In this document: positions 27,108 to 35,980 of the stretch, piece by piece | How positions within the stretch are numbered: position 1 is the stretch's first letter | Layout of the letters: the number at the start of each line of letters is the position of its first letter | DNA from: Arcobacter lacus | GTDB lineage: Bacteria > Campylobacterota > Campylobacteria > Campylobacterales > Arcobacteraceae | NCBI RefSeq assembly: GCF_003063295.1 | Contig: NZ_MUXF01000019.1 | Span: 243,919 to 307,918, forward strand | Direction of reading: 5' to 3' | DNA length: 64,000 bases | Made by a program: the position numbers and the translations under genes | The notes under the pieces: model-generated | Database searches by the model: none | What the model saw: only the letters and a program-made list of their open reading frames with translations | Told to the model about the DNA's origin: nothing

Positions 27108-27170
27108 TTAGAAAGTTTTGAGGCAGAGGAGAGAAAAAGAGATGATTTGTTTTATAATATTTACACTCAC
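27108..27170 (-). CDS. Possible leucine/branched-chain leader peptide upstream of leuA
   Basis: GTG start with AAAAAGGAG six bases upstream, then 20 codons and TAA: MSVNIIKQIISFSLLCLKTF. Seven of the last 16 residues are Ile or Leu. All three Leu codons are CTC (CTC CTC TGC CTC), which looks rare in this AT-rich genome, where Leu is mostly TTA or CTT. That is the pattern expected of an amino-acid-sensing leader. No terminator or antiterminator hairpin is visible in the 54 bases before leuA, so the mechanism is unclear and the ORF could be fortuitous. Confidence 0.5.
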   Translation of the reverse strand: MSVNIIKQIISFSLLCLKTF

Positions 27171-27233
27171 GATAAACTCCTTTTTAAATTTTGCAAATTA
27201 TAACTTTTACAAAAAATAAAATCTTGTACAAAA

Positions 27234-28019
27234 TTAACATTTTGAAAAAATATTTTTTTGATACTCTTTTGGTGTAATTTGAAAGATTCTTTTAAAGCTT
27301 CTATTTAAGTGGCTTTGGTCAAAAAAACCACTATTTTGTGCTATTTGAGAAATAGAAATATTTGAAGTCAATAACTCTTTTGCAAGATGAACTTTTTTAT
27401 TTAAAATATATGAATGAATTGGAAGTCCAAACTCTTTTTTAAATACTCGTATTAGATGAACAACTGTTAAATCAAACTTCAAAGCTAACTCATCTAAAAT
27501 AAACTCTTCAAGATAATTTTCATCTAAATATTTTTTTATATTCATTGCTAAAGTTGATTCTTCTTTATAGTTTTGTTCTGTTTGTTCAAAAGAAAAAAAT
27601 GCAAGACAAAATAGATAAAGATTTTCTTCTTTTTCTATCAAAGAGATTTTAATATCAAGTAAACAATCACATAATTTTATAAAACTTTTATAGATGTTTC
27701 TATTTTTGATTAACTCAAAAGCTGATGAAAAATTAAAATCTAAATTCATTAAATAATCTTTTTTCAAGTATAAAACATATCCATCTTTTGACTTTTCATT
27801 TGTTGTTGCACTATGAGGAATTTGACTATTTATAATAGCAATTTCATTTGCTTTTACTGTTATTGAAGTATCATTAAAAATAAGATTTAATGAACCTTTT
27901 TTTATTGCAGTGATTGTAAGTTCTTCGTGTAAATGCATCTTTACACAATCTTCAATATCTTCTACATATCGTAACTCGATAAAGTCTAATTTTTGATTTT
28001 TAAAGATATCTGATTTCAT
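27234..28019 (-). CDS. AraC-family transcriptional regulator
   Basis: 261 residues. The N-terminal part (about 1-130) is a cupin-like ligand-binding domain (HLHEELTITAIKKGSLNLIF...IINSQIPHS). The C-terminal part (about 160-258) holds the two helix-turn-helix units typical of AraC (FILDELALKFDLTVVHLIRVFKKEFG, then ISISQIAQNSGFFDQSHLNRSFKR). It overlaps the end of the acetyltransferase gene by four bases (ATGA), so the two are one transcript. The effector and target are unknown; the neighbouring acetyltransferase is a candidate. A copy of its first 41 codons lies at 28550-28675. Confidence 0.88.
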   Translation of the reverse strand: MKSDIFKNQKLDFIELRYVEDIEDCVKMHLHEELTITAIKKGSLNLIFNDTSITVKANEIAIINSQIPHSATTNEKSKDGYVLYLKKDYLMNLDFNFSSAFELIKNRNIYKSFIKLCDCLLDIKISLIEKEENLYLFCLAFFSFEQTEQNYKEESTLAMNIKKYLDENYLEEFILDELALKFDLTVVHLIRVFKKEFGLPIHSYILNKKVHLAKELLTSNISISQIAQNSGFFDQSHLNRSFKRIFQITPKEYQKNIFSKC

Positions 28020-28450
28020 ATATTTAGTTTCATATGTAAAAGGGGAAAAGGTTTTCCAAAACCATCTTTTTCACTTCGATTTATAACTTCAAAGCCTAAA
28101 TATTTATAAAAATTTACTGCATTTGGATTTTGTTCATTTACATCTATTTCATTTATATTATGATTTTTTATAACATATTCTAAAAGTTTTTTACCAATAC
28201 CTTTTTTAAAATATTTTGATTTTATAAAAAGCATCTCAACTTTATTTTCATCAATTCCAATAAAACCTAAAATATTTCCAAACTCATCTTTATAAACATA
28301 TAATTTAACTGCATATAAATATTCATTTAAAATTTTTGGTCGAAAGAAGTTTATATCTGTTTCTTCTAAAAAAGTGTGTGTAGCTCTTACTGAATCTTCC
28401 CAGATTTCAGTAAGAATTTTATATTCATTTTCTTTTGCTTCTATAATCAT
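28016..28450 (-). CDS. yjaB: YjaB-like GNAT N-acetyltransferase
   Basis: 144 residues with the GNAT fold: VRATHTFL near the N-terminus, the acetyl-CoA loop FKKGIGKKLLEYV (Q/RxxGxG/A type), and VNEQNPNAVNFYKYLGFEVINRSEKD. These segments match what I remember of E. coli YjaB. The acceptor substrate is unknown. It is the upstream gene of a two-gene unit with the AraC regulator. Confidence 0.82.
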   Translation of the reverse strand: MIIEAKENEYKILTEIWEDSVRATHTFLEETDINFFRPKILNEYLYAVKLYVYKDEFGNILGFIGIDENKVEMLFIKSKYFKKGIGKKLLEYVIKNHNINEIDVNEQNPNAVNFYKYLGFEVINRSEKDGFGKPFPLLHMKLNI

Positions 28451-28549
28451 AATTCTTAACTCTATCCTAAAATCAAATTCTTTGCTTTTATATATTATTT
28501 TTCTAATATTTTAAATTTTCGTAAATTGTAACGAAGAAATAATAAATGT

Positions 28550-28675
28550 TTATTTTTTTATTGCAGTGATTATAAGTTTTTCGTGTAAATCTATCTTTAT
28601 ACAATCTTCGATATCTTCTACATATCGTAACTCTATAAAGTCTAGTTTTGGATTTTTAAAGATATCTGATTTCAT
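28550..28675 (-). pseudogene. Duplicated 5' fragment of the AraC regulator gene
   Basis: On the minus strand from the ATG at 28675, 41 codons then TAA. Over about 122 bases it differs from the start of the AraC gene (27898-28019) at about nine positions. Similarity begins at the ATG and ends around codon 40, inside the ligand-binding domain, where the copy runs into a stop. No DNA-binding part remains. It lies between the acetyltransferase gene and the sodB terminator, so it has no obvious promoter of its own. I call it a duplication remnant; expression as a small peptide cannot be excluded. Confidence 0.75.
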
Positions 28676-28681
28676 CTATAA

Positions 28682-28706
28682 AAAAGTATGGAAAATCCAT
28701 ACTTTT
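28682..28706 (-). terminator. Terminator of sodB
   Basis: AAAAGTATGGA (28682-28692) and TCCATACTTTT (28696-28706) form a perfect 11-bp stem with a 3-base loop. On the minus strand it is followed by U-rich sequence. It begins 4 bases after the sodB stop. Confidence 0.7.
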
Positions 28707-28710
28707 ATTT

Positions 28711-29286
28711 TTATCCTAGGTTTTTAGCTACAAAATCCCAGTTTACTAATTGCCAGAAGTTTTCTAAGAATTTAGGTCTTGCATTTCTAACATCAATATA
28801 GTAAGCGTGTTCCCAAACATCACATGTTAAAACTGGAGTTAAACCTTCAGTTATAGGACAGCCTGCATTTGAAGTTGTAACGATTTTTAAATCACCACTT
28901 GCATCTTTTACTAACCAAGCCCAACCTGAACCAAATTGTCCGATAGCTTTAGCTGTAAACTCTTCTTTAAATTTTTCAACTGAACCAAAAGCTTTTGTTA
29001 AAGCTGCTTCAACAGAAGCTGGAATAGCACCTTGATTTGGAGTTAAACCACTAAAGAAAAAATCATGGTTAAATACTTGAGCAGCATTATTAAAAACACC
29101 ACCACTTGATTTTTTTACGATATCTTCTAAAGATAAGTTTTCAAACTCAGTTCCTGGAATCAAATTATTTAAATTGTTTACATAAGTTTGGTGGTGTTTA
29201 CCATGGTGAAACTCTAAAGTTTCTTGTGACATACATGGTGCTAATGCATCTATTGCATAAGGTAATTTCATTAATTCGTGTTTCAT
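28711..29286 (-). CDS. sodB: Iron superoxide dismutase
   Basis: 191 residues, full length. The metal ligands are visible: H27 ([11 protein letters not shown]), H74 (FNHDFFF), D156 and H160 ([13 protein letters not shown]). [10 protein letters not shown] together with GCPIT in the later part fits the iron rather than manganese form. It converts superoxide to peroxide and oxygen in the cytoplasm. AAGGATAATA precedes the ATG. A single gene with its own terminator. Confidence 0.93.
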   Translation of the reverse strand: MKHELMKLPYAIDALAPCMSQETLEFHHGKHHQTYVNNLNNLIPGTEFENLSLEDIVKKSSGGVFNNAAQVFNHDFFFSGLTPNQGAIPASVEAALTKAFGSVEKFKEEFTAKAIGQFGSGWAWLVKDASGDLKIVTTSNAGCPITEGLTPVLTCDVWEHAYYIDVRNARPKFLENFWQLVNWDFVAKNLG

Positions 29287-29363
29287 ATTATTATCCTTTT
29301 AAAAAAAATTAATTGAACATAAGAATACTCTTTTTTATATATTTTTTCACTTAATAATTTTTC

Positions 29364-30572
29364 TTAGCCATATTGATATGGTTTTATTCCAAACTCTTTT
29401 AGTACTGAATAAATATGATCAAAAATATCTGATTGAATATTTTCATAATCAATCCAAACTGTTGTAGCTGTAAAACAATATATTTCTAAAGGTATTCCAT
29501 ATTCATTAGGAGCTAATTGTCTTACCATAATTGTCATATCTTTGTTTATATTTGGATGATTTTTTAAATATGTAACCAAATATGCTCTTAATGTACCAAT
29601 ATTTGTAAGTCTTCTACCATTCATTGCTACACTTAAATCAAAATTGTGTGATTCGTTATAGTTTTTTATTTCTGATTGTTTAGTGTGCAAATATGGTGTT
29701 AAAAGATTTGCTTTTTCTAATTTTTTTATATCTTCTTCATTTAAAAAAGATATTGAATTAATATCTATTAAAACTGCTCTTTTTATTCTTCTTCCACCTG
29801 ATTCTCTCATTCCTTGCCAGTTTTTAAAAGAATCTGATACTAAAGCGTAAGTTGGTATTGTTGTTATCGTTTTATCAAAGTTTCTTACTTTTACAACATT
29901 TAAACCAATATCTATAATATCTCCATCAGCACCATATTTTGGCATTTCAATCCAATCTCCAACTTGAACCATTTTGTTAGTTGAAAGTTGAAGTCCTGCT
30001 GTAAATCCTAAAATAGTATCTTTAAATACCAACATTAAAACAGCAGACATTGCTCCAAGTCCACTTAAAATTGCAACTGGTGATTTATCTAATAGTATAG
30101 AAATTACATATATAAGACATATTATTCCAAAGATGAGTTTTATACTTTGGATAACACTTTGCATAGCAAAAAATGGTGTTTTTGTTTTATTATGAAGTGT
30201 TTTAAAACTTTTATCAACTATCGAATAAAAAGATAAAAGCCCAAAAATAGATATCCAAATAAGTGAAAATGTTTGAAATATTTCATAAACTACACTTTGT
30301 TTATCTACCCAAATTGATGTTTGCCAATATACAACCAAACCTTGAAATACAAGTGCTAATCTTTGAAAAAGGTTATATTCTAATAAGCTTTGAGTTATAA
30401 AATTATGTCTTTTTTTATCAACTTTTTTTATAGATTTTAAAATAATTTTATGAAGTATTATATGAACAATAATGGCAGTTAAAATAATAATACCAATAAT
30501 TATAAAACTCATAGTAATAAATGTAGGTTCTATACCTATATCTTTTAAAAATTCAATTAAGTGTTTTTTCAT
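29364..30572 (-). CDS. MscS-family mechanosensitive channel (YbdG-like)
   Basis: 402 residues with about five N-terminal membrane helices. The conserved pore helix and beta domain follow (GLGAMSAVLMLVFKDTILGF, then VGDWIEM and DIGLNVVKVRNFD, then IPTYALVSDSFKNW). The insert with ESGGRRIKRAVLIDI is typical of the YbdG subgroup rather than short MscS. It opens under membrane tension to release osmolytes. A single gene between sodB and ppaC; no accessory subunit is seen. Confidence 0.88.
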   Translation of the reverse strand: MKKHLIEFLKDIGIEPTFITMSFIIIGIIILTAIIVHIILHKIILKSIKKVDKKRHNFITQSLLEYNLFQRLALVFQGLVVYWQTSIWVDKQSVVYEIFQTFSLIWISIFGLLSFYSIVDKSFKTLHNKTKTPFFAMQSVIQSIKLIFGIICLIYVISILLDKSPVAILSGLGAMSAVLMLVFKDTILGFTAGLQLSTNKMVQVGDWIEMPKYGADGDIIDIGLNVVKVRNFDKTITTIPTYALVSDSFKNWQGMRESGGRRIKRAVLIDINSISFLNEEDIKKLEKANLLTPYLHTKQSEIKNYNESHNFDLSVAMNGRRLTNIGTLRAYLVTYLKNHPNINKDMTIMVRQLAPNEYGIPLEIYCFTATTVWIDYENIQSDIFDHIYSVLKEFGIKPYQYG

Positions 30573-30613
30573 TTTTTCTCCTAAAAGTTTTTTATTGAGA
30601 AATTTTTATTTGC

Positions 30614-30638
30614 TTACAAAGCCTTAAAGGCTTTGTAA
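30614..30638 (-). terminator. Hairpin after ppaC, probable terminator
   Basis: TTACAAAGCC (30614-30623) and GGCTTTGTAA (30629-30638) form a perfect 10-bp stem. The U tract on the minus strand is poor, so termination may be weak. Confidence 0.4.
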
Positions 30639-30642
30639 AATT

Positions 30643-31563
30643 TTAAGCGAAGGCAGGTTCTAAGAAAGGAATAATTTGTTTTTTTCTTGATAAACAACCA
30701 TCTAACCAAACTTTATTATCTACAAGTTTACAGTTAAATGCTTTTTCAAAAATTGATGTATCATCAGAAGTTACTAAAATTTCACTTCCTTCTTTCATAA
30801 TGTCAGTTAAAAGTAAAGCAACAGTATGTAAACCTTGCTCTTCTTTTACTTTTTTGATATCAGCCATTAATTCATCTTTGATTGCATCAAAAACACTTCC
30901 ATCAACAACTTCAAGTTGTCCAATACCTACTTTAGAGCCGTGCATATCGAAATTTTTATAATCTCTCATTACAAGCTCTCTAATTGGAGTTCCTGCAACT
31001 GCTGATTTTACTCTAAACATTTCCATTCCAAGTGCACCAAAATCTTCTATTCCACAGATTTTTGCTAACTCTCTAACAGCTTTGATATCTGTTTCTGTAC
31101 ATGTTGGTGATTTGAAAATAACTGTATCAGATAAAATCGCACACATCATAATTCCAGCGATATTTGCAGGAATTTCAACTTTATGAAAATCATACATCTC
31201 TTTTACGATTGTATTTGTACAACCAACTGGTCTAATCCAACACTCTAAAGGAGCAGAAGTTGTGATATCACCAAGTTTATGATGGTCAACTATTCCAACA
31301 ATTGTAGTTTTATCAAGTTCTTGTGGAGCTTGAGCAACATCTGAATAATCAGTGATAAATAGTTCATCACCTGCAAAAGATGTTTTAAGTAGTGGAGCTT
31401 CAAATCCAAATTTTTCTAAAATAAATTTTGTTTCTGGATTTGGTTCACCTTGTCTTGCTGGAATTGCAGGACGTCCAATTTTATTTAAAAGGTAAGCTAA
31501 AGAGATTGCTGAACAGATTGAATCAGAATCGGGAATAATATGTCCACATGTATATAATGCCAT
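30643..31563 (-). CDS. ppaC: Manganese-dependent inorganic pyrophosphatase (family II)
   Basis: 306 residues from the ATG at 31563, which has AAAGGATAC upstream; an in-frame start 15 codons earlier has no family support. DHH-family metal ligands are visible (H8, D12 and D14 in CGHIIPDSDS; DYSD; DHHKLGD), and the C-terminal DHHA2 domain includes SRKKQIIPFL. It hydrolyses pyrophosphate to drive biosynthesis. A single gene with about 120 bases of upstream sequence. Confidence 0.92.
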   Translation of the reverse strand: MALYTCGHIIPDSDSICSAISLAYLLNKIGRPAIPARQGEPNPETKFILEKFGFEAPLLKTSFAGDELFITDYSDVAQAPQELDKTTIVGIVDHHKLGDITTSAPLECWIRPVGCTNTIVKEMYDFHKVEIPANIAGIMMCAILSDTVIFKSPTCTETDIKAVRELAKICGIEDFGALGMEMFRVKSAVAGTPIRELVMRDYKNFDMHGSKVGIGQLEVVDGSVFDAIKDELMADIKKVKEEQGLHTVALLLTDIMKEGSEILVTSDDTSIFEKAFNCKLVDNKVWLDGCLSRKKQIIPFLEPAFA

Positions 31564-31682
31564 AAATTGTATCCTTTTTTTTGGTTTCCGATAAAAAAGG
31601 GAAACCATAAATTTTGTTTGTTAAATTTTCGGGCATTTTATCTAAAAAGAAGTTATGTTACTTTTAAATAAAAAAATTAGTA

Positions 31683-32282
31683 TTAATATCCCAACTCTTC
31701 ATCAACTAAAATGATGATTATTCTTCCTTTTTCATCATCAGCTTTTATCCAAGAAAATTTACGTGCAATATTGTCTAAGTTATATTTTGGTTCTTTTCCA
31801 AAAGAGATAGCTTTTTTATTCATTCTGTCTATATTTTTTGTTGCAGCAACATCCATAACTCGTTTAAAACCATCTTCTAAAGAATCAACTATTTTATTAA
31901 TTCCAACGATTAATAAAACATTTGTTGGACCATAAGAAAGTGCAGCTACTCTATTTCCACTTCCATCAGCATTTACAAGTTTTCCGTCTTTTGTAATTGC
32001 ATTTGTACTTGTTACAAAAATATCACTAATTAATCCTTGTTTTCTTCGTTTGATGTTCTCTTCCATAGAAATACCAGCTTCATATTGATTATGTAAAGTA
32101 ATCTCTTTATTGTCCAATAAAAAGTCAAGTAAACCTATCTCTTTTACACTTTCACTTCCACCAAGTCCAACACTCATATTTGGCTTAATATAACTTTTTG
32201 CTAAAGATAAAGCTTCTGCTTTATCCTTTACAAAATAAGCATCATAACCGCAAGATTTTAAAACTGCTAAAAACTCTTTCAT
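31683..32282 (-). CDS. LUD-domain protein (LutC/YkgG-like)
   Basis: 199 residues covering one LUD domain: VGLGGSESVKEIGLLDFL near residue 40, then ITKDGKLVNADGSGNRVAALSYGP and NKIVDSLEDGF. Relatives include LutC of L-lactate oxidation and stand-alone DUF162 proteins; the iron-sulfur partners LutA/LutB are absent here. It follows the asparaginase-like gene by five bases and is the last gene of the aspA unit, which hints at a role near aspartate/fumarate metabolism; this is inference. Confidence 0.8.
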   Translation of the reverse strand: MKEFLAVLKSCGYDAYFVKDKAEALSLAKSYIKPNMSVGLGGSESVKEIGLLDFLLDNKEITLHNQYEAGISMEENIKRRKQGLISDIFVTSTNAITKDGKLVNADGSGNRVAALSYGPTNVLLIVGINKIVDSLEDGFKRVMDVAATKNIDRMNKKAISFGKEPKYNLDNIARKFSWIKADDEKGRIIIILVDEELGY

Positions 32283-32287
32283 TTTGT

Positions 32288-32791
32288 TTATTCCTTTATC
32301 AAAAATTGTCCTAATTGTTTGTTTTTTAAAAGTTTATCATAACTTTTTACAGCTCCATGCATAGAAATATATACATCATTTGGTACTGAAACATTTAAAA
32401 ATCCAACTGCCATACTAAAATTTAAAGTTGCTTCAACTTTTTTTATACTCATAGGAATCATTGCACCAGTTAATACTATTTTTTTATTATCTATCCTATC
32501 TCTCAAATATTTTGCTGTTTTATCAATAGTATCTGTTCCATGAACAATAATAATATTTTCATTTTCAAGCTTTTTTATAGTTTCTACCAAAATATTTCTA
32601 TCTTCATCTATTATTTCTAAGCTATCTTTTGAAATGATATTTATAATTTCAAAATCTACATTAAAACAATTTTTTATTATTTCATCTAAAGCAATATTAT
32701 CTTTTGGAACTTCGAGTTCACCACTTATTGGATTGTATCTTTTATTAAAAGTTCCACCAGTATTTAAAACTGTTATTTTAGATTTTATCAT
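32288..32791 (-). CDS. Single-domain asparaginase-like protein
   Basis: 167 residues. It has the N-terminal domain of type I/II L-asparaginases with both catalytic threonine motifs: TGGTFNKRY near the N-terminus and HGTDTIDKTA near residue 85, then TGAMIP. Normal enzymes have about 330 residues and a second domain that helps form the active site; it is absent. It overlaps the end of aspA by 14 bases, so the two are co-translated. Asparagine to aspartate (this) and aspartate to fumarate (AspA) would be consecutive steps. Activity of the short form is not certain. Confidence 0.8.
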   Translation of the reverse strand: MIKSKITVLNTGGTFNKRYNPISGELEVPKDNIALDEIIKNCFNVDFEIINIISKDSLEIIDEDRNILVETIKKLENENIIIVHGTDTIDKTAKYLRDRIDNKKIVLTGAMIPMSIKKVEATLNFSMAVGFLNVSVPNDVYISMHGAVKSYDKLLKNKQLGQFLIKE

Positions 32792-34184
32792 AGTTTTGAA
32801 CCATATTTTTTGGTTGTAAAAGTTCGTCTAATTCTTCTTTTGTAAAAAGATTTTGTTCTAATAAAATATCATAAACTCTTTTTCCAGTTCTTAATGCTTC
32901 TTTTGCAATTGCTGAACTTTTTTCATATCCAATAATTGGATTTAACGAAGTTACTAAAGTTGCAGAGTTTAAAACATTATTCATACAAATTTCAGGATTT
33001 GCAGTAATTCCTTTGATACACTTTTCAGCTAAACTCTCAAATGCTCTTCTCATCATGTTTATAGAAATAAATAATTTATATGCAATTATTGGTTCAAAAA
33101 CATTTAGTTGAAGTTGTCCGTGTTCACTAGCTATTGCGATAGTTGTATCTGCACCAATTACTTCAAAAGCAACTTGATTTACAACTTCTGGCATAACTGG
33201 ATTTACTTTTCCTGGCATTATTGAACTTCCTGGTTGCATTGGAGGAAGATTTATCTCATTTAATCCAGCTCTTGGACCTGAACTTAAAAGTCTTAAATCA
33301 TTACAAATTTTTGAAACTTTTATTGCAATAGATTTAAATCTTCCAGAAATTTGTACAAAAGAACCAGTATCTTGAGTAGCTTCTATCATATCATTTGCTT
33401 TATAGTATTCAGTTCCTGTAACTATTCTTAAATTTTTTATAACCAATTCTTGATATTCTGGTTTTGTATTGATACCAGTTCCAATAGCTGTTGCTCCTAG
33501 ATTTACCTCTTTTAGCATATCTTGTGCTCTTGACAGTCTAAAAATATCATCATCTATCATTGTTGCATAAGTTTTAAACTCTTGACCTAAAGTCATAGGA
33601 ACGGCATCTTGAAGTTGAGTTCTTCCCATTTTTAAAATATCTTTAAATTCCACTGCTTTATTGTGAAAAGAATCTCTTAAGATTTTAAGACTATCTTGAA
33701 GTTTAAAAATTAATTCATATAAAGCAATTTTTATTGCTGTTGGATAAACATCATTTGTCGATTGGCTCATATTTATATGATTATTTGGATGGATAATGTC
33801 ATAAGAACTTTTTGGATAACCCAAAATCTCTAAAGCAACATTTGCTATTACTTCATTTGCATTCATATTTGTAGAAGTTCCCGCTCCACCTTGAATAGGA
33901 TCAACTATAAATTGATCATGAAACTCACCTGCAATAATCCTATCACAAGCTTGAACTATAGCATTTTTTTGAATATCAGTTAAGTCACCTAGTTCATAGT
34001 TTGTTAAAGCACAAGCTTTTTTTACTTTTGCTAAAGCTATTATAAAAGTTGGGAATATAGATATTCCAAGAGTAGTTATATTAAAATTTTCTTTTGCTCT
34101 TAAAGTTTGAACACCATAATATTTATCCAGTTCAATCTCTTTTTCACCTAAAAAATCTTTTTCAATTCTATGTAATTTTTCCAT
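32778..34184 (-). CDS. aspA: Aspartate ammonia-lyase
   Basis: 468 residues from the ATG at 34184, which has GAGG six bases upstream; a TTG four codons earlier is less likely. The fumarase/aspartase signature GSSIMPGKVNP is present, with GRTQLQDAVP and the TNDVYPTA region. It deaminates aspartate to fumarate, feeding the reductive branch of the TCA cycle and respiration, important in amino-acid-using Campylobacterota. First gene of aspA / asparaginase-like / LUD. Confidence 0.94.
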   Translation of the reverse strand: MEKLHRIEKDFLGEKEIELDKYYGVQTLRAKENFNITTLGISIFPTFIIALAKVKKACALTNYELGDLTDIQKNAIVQACDRIIAGEFHDQFIVDPIQGGAGTSTNMNANEVIANVALEILGYPKSSYDIIHPNNHINMSQSTNDVYPTAIKIALYELIFKLQDSLKILRDSFHNKAVEFKDILKMGRTQLQDAVPMTLGQEFKTYATMIDDDIFRLSRAQDMLKEVNLGATAIGTGINTKPEYQELVIKNLRIVTGTEYYKANDMIEATQDTGSFVQISGRFKSIAIKVSKICNDLRLLSSGPRAGLNEINLPPMQPGSSIMPGKVNPVMPEVVNQVAFEVIGADTTIAIASEHGQLQLNVFEPIIAYKLFISINMMRRAFESLAEKCIKGITANPEICMNNVLNSATLVTSLNPIIGYEKSSAIAKEALRTGKRVYDILLEQNLFTKEELDELLQPKNMVQNYDKI

Positions 34185-34211
34185 AATTAACCTCAAAATT
34201 TATTTTGAACT

Positions 34212-34217
34212 AGTATA
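34212..34217 (-). promoter_or_regulatory. Candidate -10 element of aspA
   Basis: On the minus strand TATACT lies 27 bases before the aspA ATG, preceded by TTTTATCC and further T runs. Confidence 0.4.
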
Positions 34218-34240
34218 GGATAAAACTACATAAAATAGCT

Positions 34241-34284
34241 TTATATAGAAAAGAAATTAGTTGAGCTTTCTTTTTTCTATATAA
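34241..34284 (-). terminator. Terminator of the long atp-tol-mtnN block
   Basis: TTATATAGAAAA (34241-34252) pairs with TTTTCTATATAA (34273-34284), and GAAA/TTTC extends the stem after a bulge. It lies 12 bases after the mtnN stop. The U tract is weak. Confidence 0.5.
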
Positions 34285-34296
34285 AAAATATACAAA

Positions 34297-34992
34297 TTAT
34301 TTGATTAATTCTTCTACAATCTTGATTAAATAATCTGCAGAGTTTTTCGCACTTGATTTTAAAAATTCATCAAAATCAAATCCAGCATCCATATCTGCAC
34401 TATCAGAAATTGCTCTTAAAATAAAAAATGGCACATTTAAGGCATCACAAACAACTGCAACACTTGCACCTTCCATTTCTAAAGCATCAGCATTAAAAGT
34501 ATTTTGAATAAACTCTTTTCTTTCACTTGAATGAACAAACTGATCACCAGTTGCAATAGTTCCTTCAATAACTTTTAGATTACTTTTTGTTGCAACTTTT
34601 TTTGCTATGTCTCTTAAAGATTTTGTAGTTTCAACAAAAACTTTTCCTCCAGGAACATAACCATTAGGATGTCCAAATGCAGTAATGTCTAAATCATGTT
34701 GGCAAAGTTTATCAGCAATTATTAAATCACCAATTTGTAGCTTTGGATTAACAGCTCCAGCAACTCCTGAAAAAAGTAAAGTATCACAAGAAAACTTTTC
34801 AATCATAATAGCAGCGGTTAAACTTGCATGTACTTTTCCAATTTTTGAATAAGCTATTACAATATTAAGACCTTTGTAATTTACTTCATAATATTTATTA
34901 TTTGCAAACTCTACAACATTTATTTTGTCAAAATAAGATAAAAGAGGCTCAATTTCCTCTTCCATAGCTCCCATTATTGCTAATTTAGTCAT
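34297..34992 (-). CDS. mtnN: 5'-methylthioadenosine/S-adenosylhomocysteine nucleosidase
   Basis: 231 residues, a complete MTA/SAH nucleosidase: AIMGAMEEEIEPL at the start, FSGVAGAVN, ATGDQFV and the EMEGASVAVVC signature, then RAISDSAD with the catalytic Asp. It recycles MTA and SAH; in Campylobacterota the same enzyme also hydrolyses aminodeoxyfutalosine for menaquinone synthesis. It overlaps fabD by eight bases, the same pair as in C. jejuni. Confidence 0.93.
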   Translation of the reverse strand: MTKLAIMGAMEEEIEPLLSYFDKINVVEFANNKYYEVNYKGLNIVIAYSKIGKVHASLTAAIMIEKFSCDTLLFSGVAGAVNPKLQIGDLIIADKLCQHDLDITAFGHPNGYVPGGKVFVETTKSLRDIAKKVATKSNLKVIEGTIATGDQFVHSSERKEFIQNTFNADALEMEGASVAVVCDALNVPFFILRAISDSADMDAGFDFDEFLKSSAKNSADYLIKIVEELIK

Positions 34993-35914
34993 TTAATTCA
35001 CCAATTACTGCTTCAAGTGTTGCCATATCAGAAACATTTAAAGTTGGTTTTTCTGTAATTTTTTTATTTAAACCTTTTAAAACTGCACCATTTCCAAATT
35101 CAATAAATAAATCAACTTTGTTATCATGTGCTTTTACTGATTGTTTATATTTTACAGGACTTACAAGTTGAGAAGATAATAATTCGATTGCTTCATCTTT
35201 TGTTGTATAAACTTCTGTACTAACATTTGAAATAACTGGTAAAAATTCATCATTTAAATACTCTTGTAAATATGGTTTTAAATTTTCAACAGCACTTCTT
35301 AGTAATTCACAATGTGATGCAACACTCATATCTAAAACGATTGCTCTTTTTGCTCCTGCACTTTTAAATGTATCAACTAAAGATTCTAAATCAGCTTTAA
35401 CTCCTGCAAGAACAAGTTGTCCATCCATATTATAGTTTGCTGGCCAAACTTGTTTTCCTTCTGCTCTTTGTTCTTTACAAATTTTTTCAACTGTTTCATC
35501 ATCTATTCCTACTAATGCCATCATTCCTGCGCTTCCACCACTACAAGCCTCAGTCATGAATAAACCTCTTTTATGAACTAATTCAATAGCATCTAAATAA
35601 TCAATTGCTCCAGCAGATACTAAAGCTGAAAATTCTCCTAATGAATGTCCTAAAACAAACTCAGGTTGAATATCAAATTTTTCTTTAAAAATAGCATTTG
35701 CAATTGAACTAACAAGTAAAATTGCTGGTTGAGTAAATTCTGTTTTTCCTAAATTTTCATTCTCTTCAAATAGTAATTTCTCAAAATTAATATTTAATCT
35801 TTTACTTGCATTTGAAATCATATCTTTTGCTATTTGACTATTTTCAAAAAAATCTTTTCCCATCCCAACAGTTTGACTTCCTTGTCCTGGGAATATAAAA
35901 GCAACTTTTTTCAT
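34985..35914 (-). CDS. fabD: Malonyl-CoA:ACP transacylase
   Basis: 309 residues. FPGQGSQTVGMGKDF at the N-terminus, the nucleophile Ser in GHSLGEFSALV near residue 90, and SVASHCELL with the catalytic His near residue 200 are all present. It loads malonyl groups onto acyl carrier protein to start fatty-acid elongation. It lies between slyD and mtnN as in C. jejuni, but a strong hairpin separates it from slyD, so it may have its own promoter. Confidence 0.94.
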   Translation of the reverse strand: MKKVAFIFPGQGSQTVGMGKDFFENSQIAKDMISNASKRLNINFEKLLFEENENLGKTEFTQPAILLVSSIANAIFKEKFDIQPEFVLGHSLGEFSALVSAGAIDYLDAIELVHKRGLFMTEACSGGSAGMMALVGIDDETVEKICKEQRAEGKQVWPANYNMDGQLVLAGVKADLESLVDTFKSAGAKRAIVLDMSVASHCELLRSAVENLKPYLQEYLNDEFLPVISNVSTEVYTTKDEAIELLSSQLVSPVKYKQSVKAHDNKVDLFIEFGNGAVLKGLNKKITEKPTLNVSDMATLEAVIGELND

Positions 35915-35980
35915 TAATAAATACCTCTTTATATTGTTAAATTTATTTAAAACTATTTTTTAAAGCTAAAAAACTTAACT

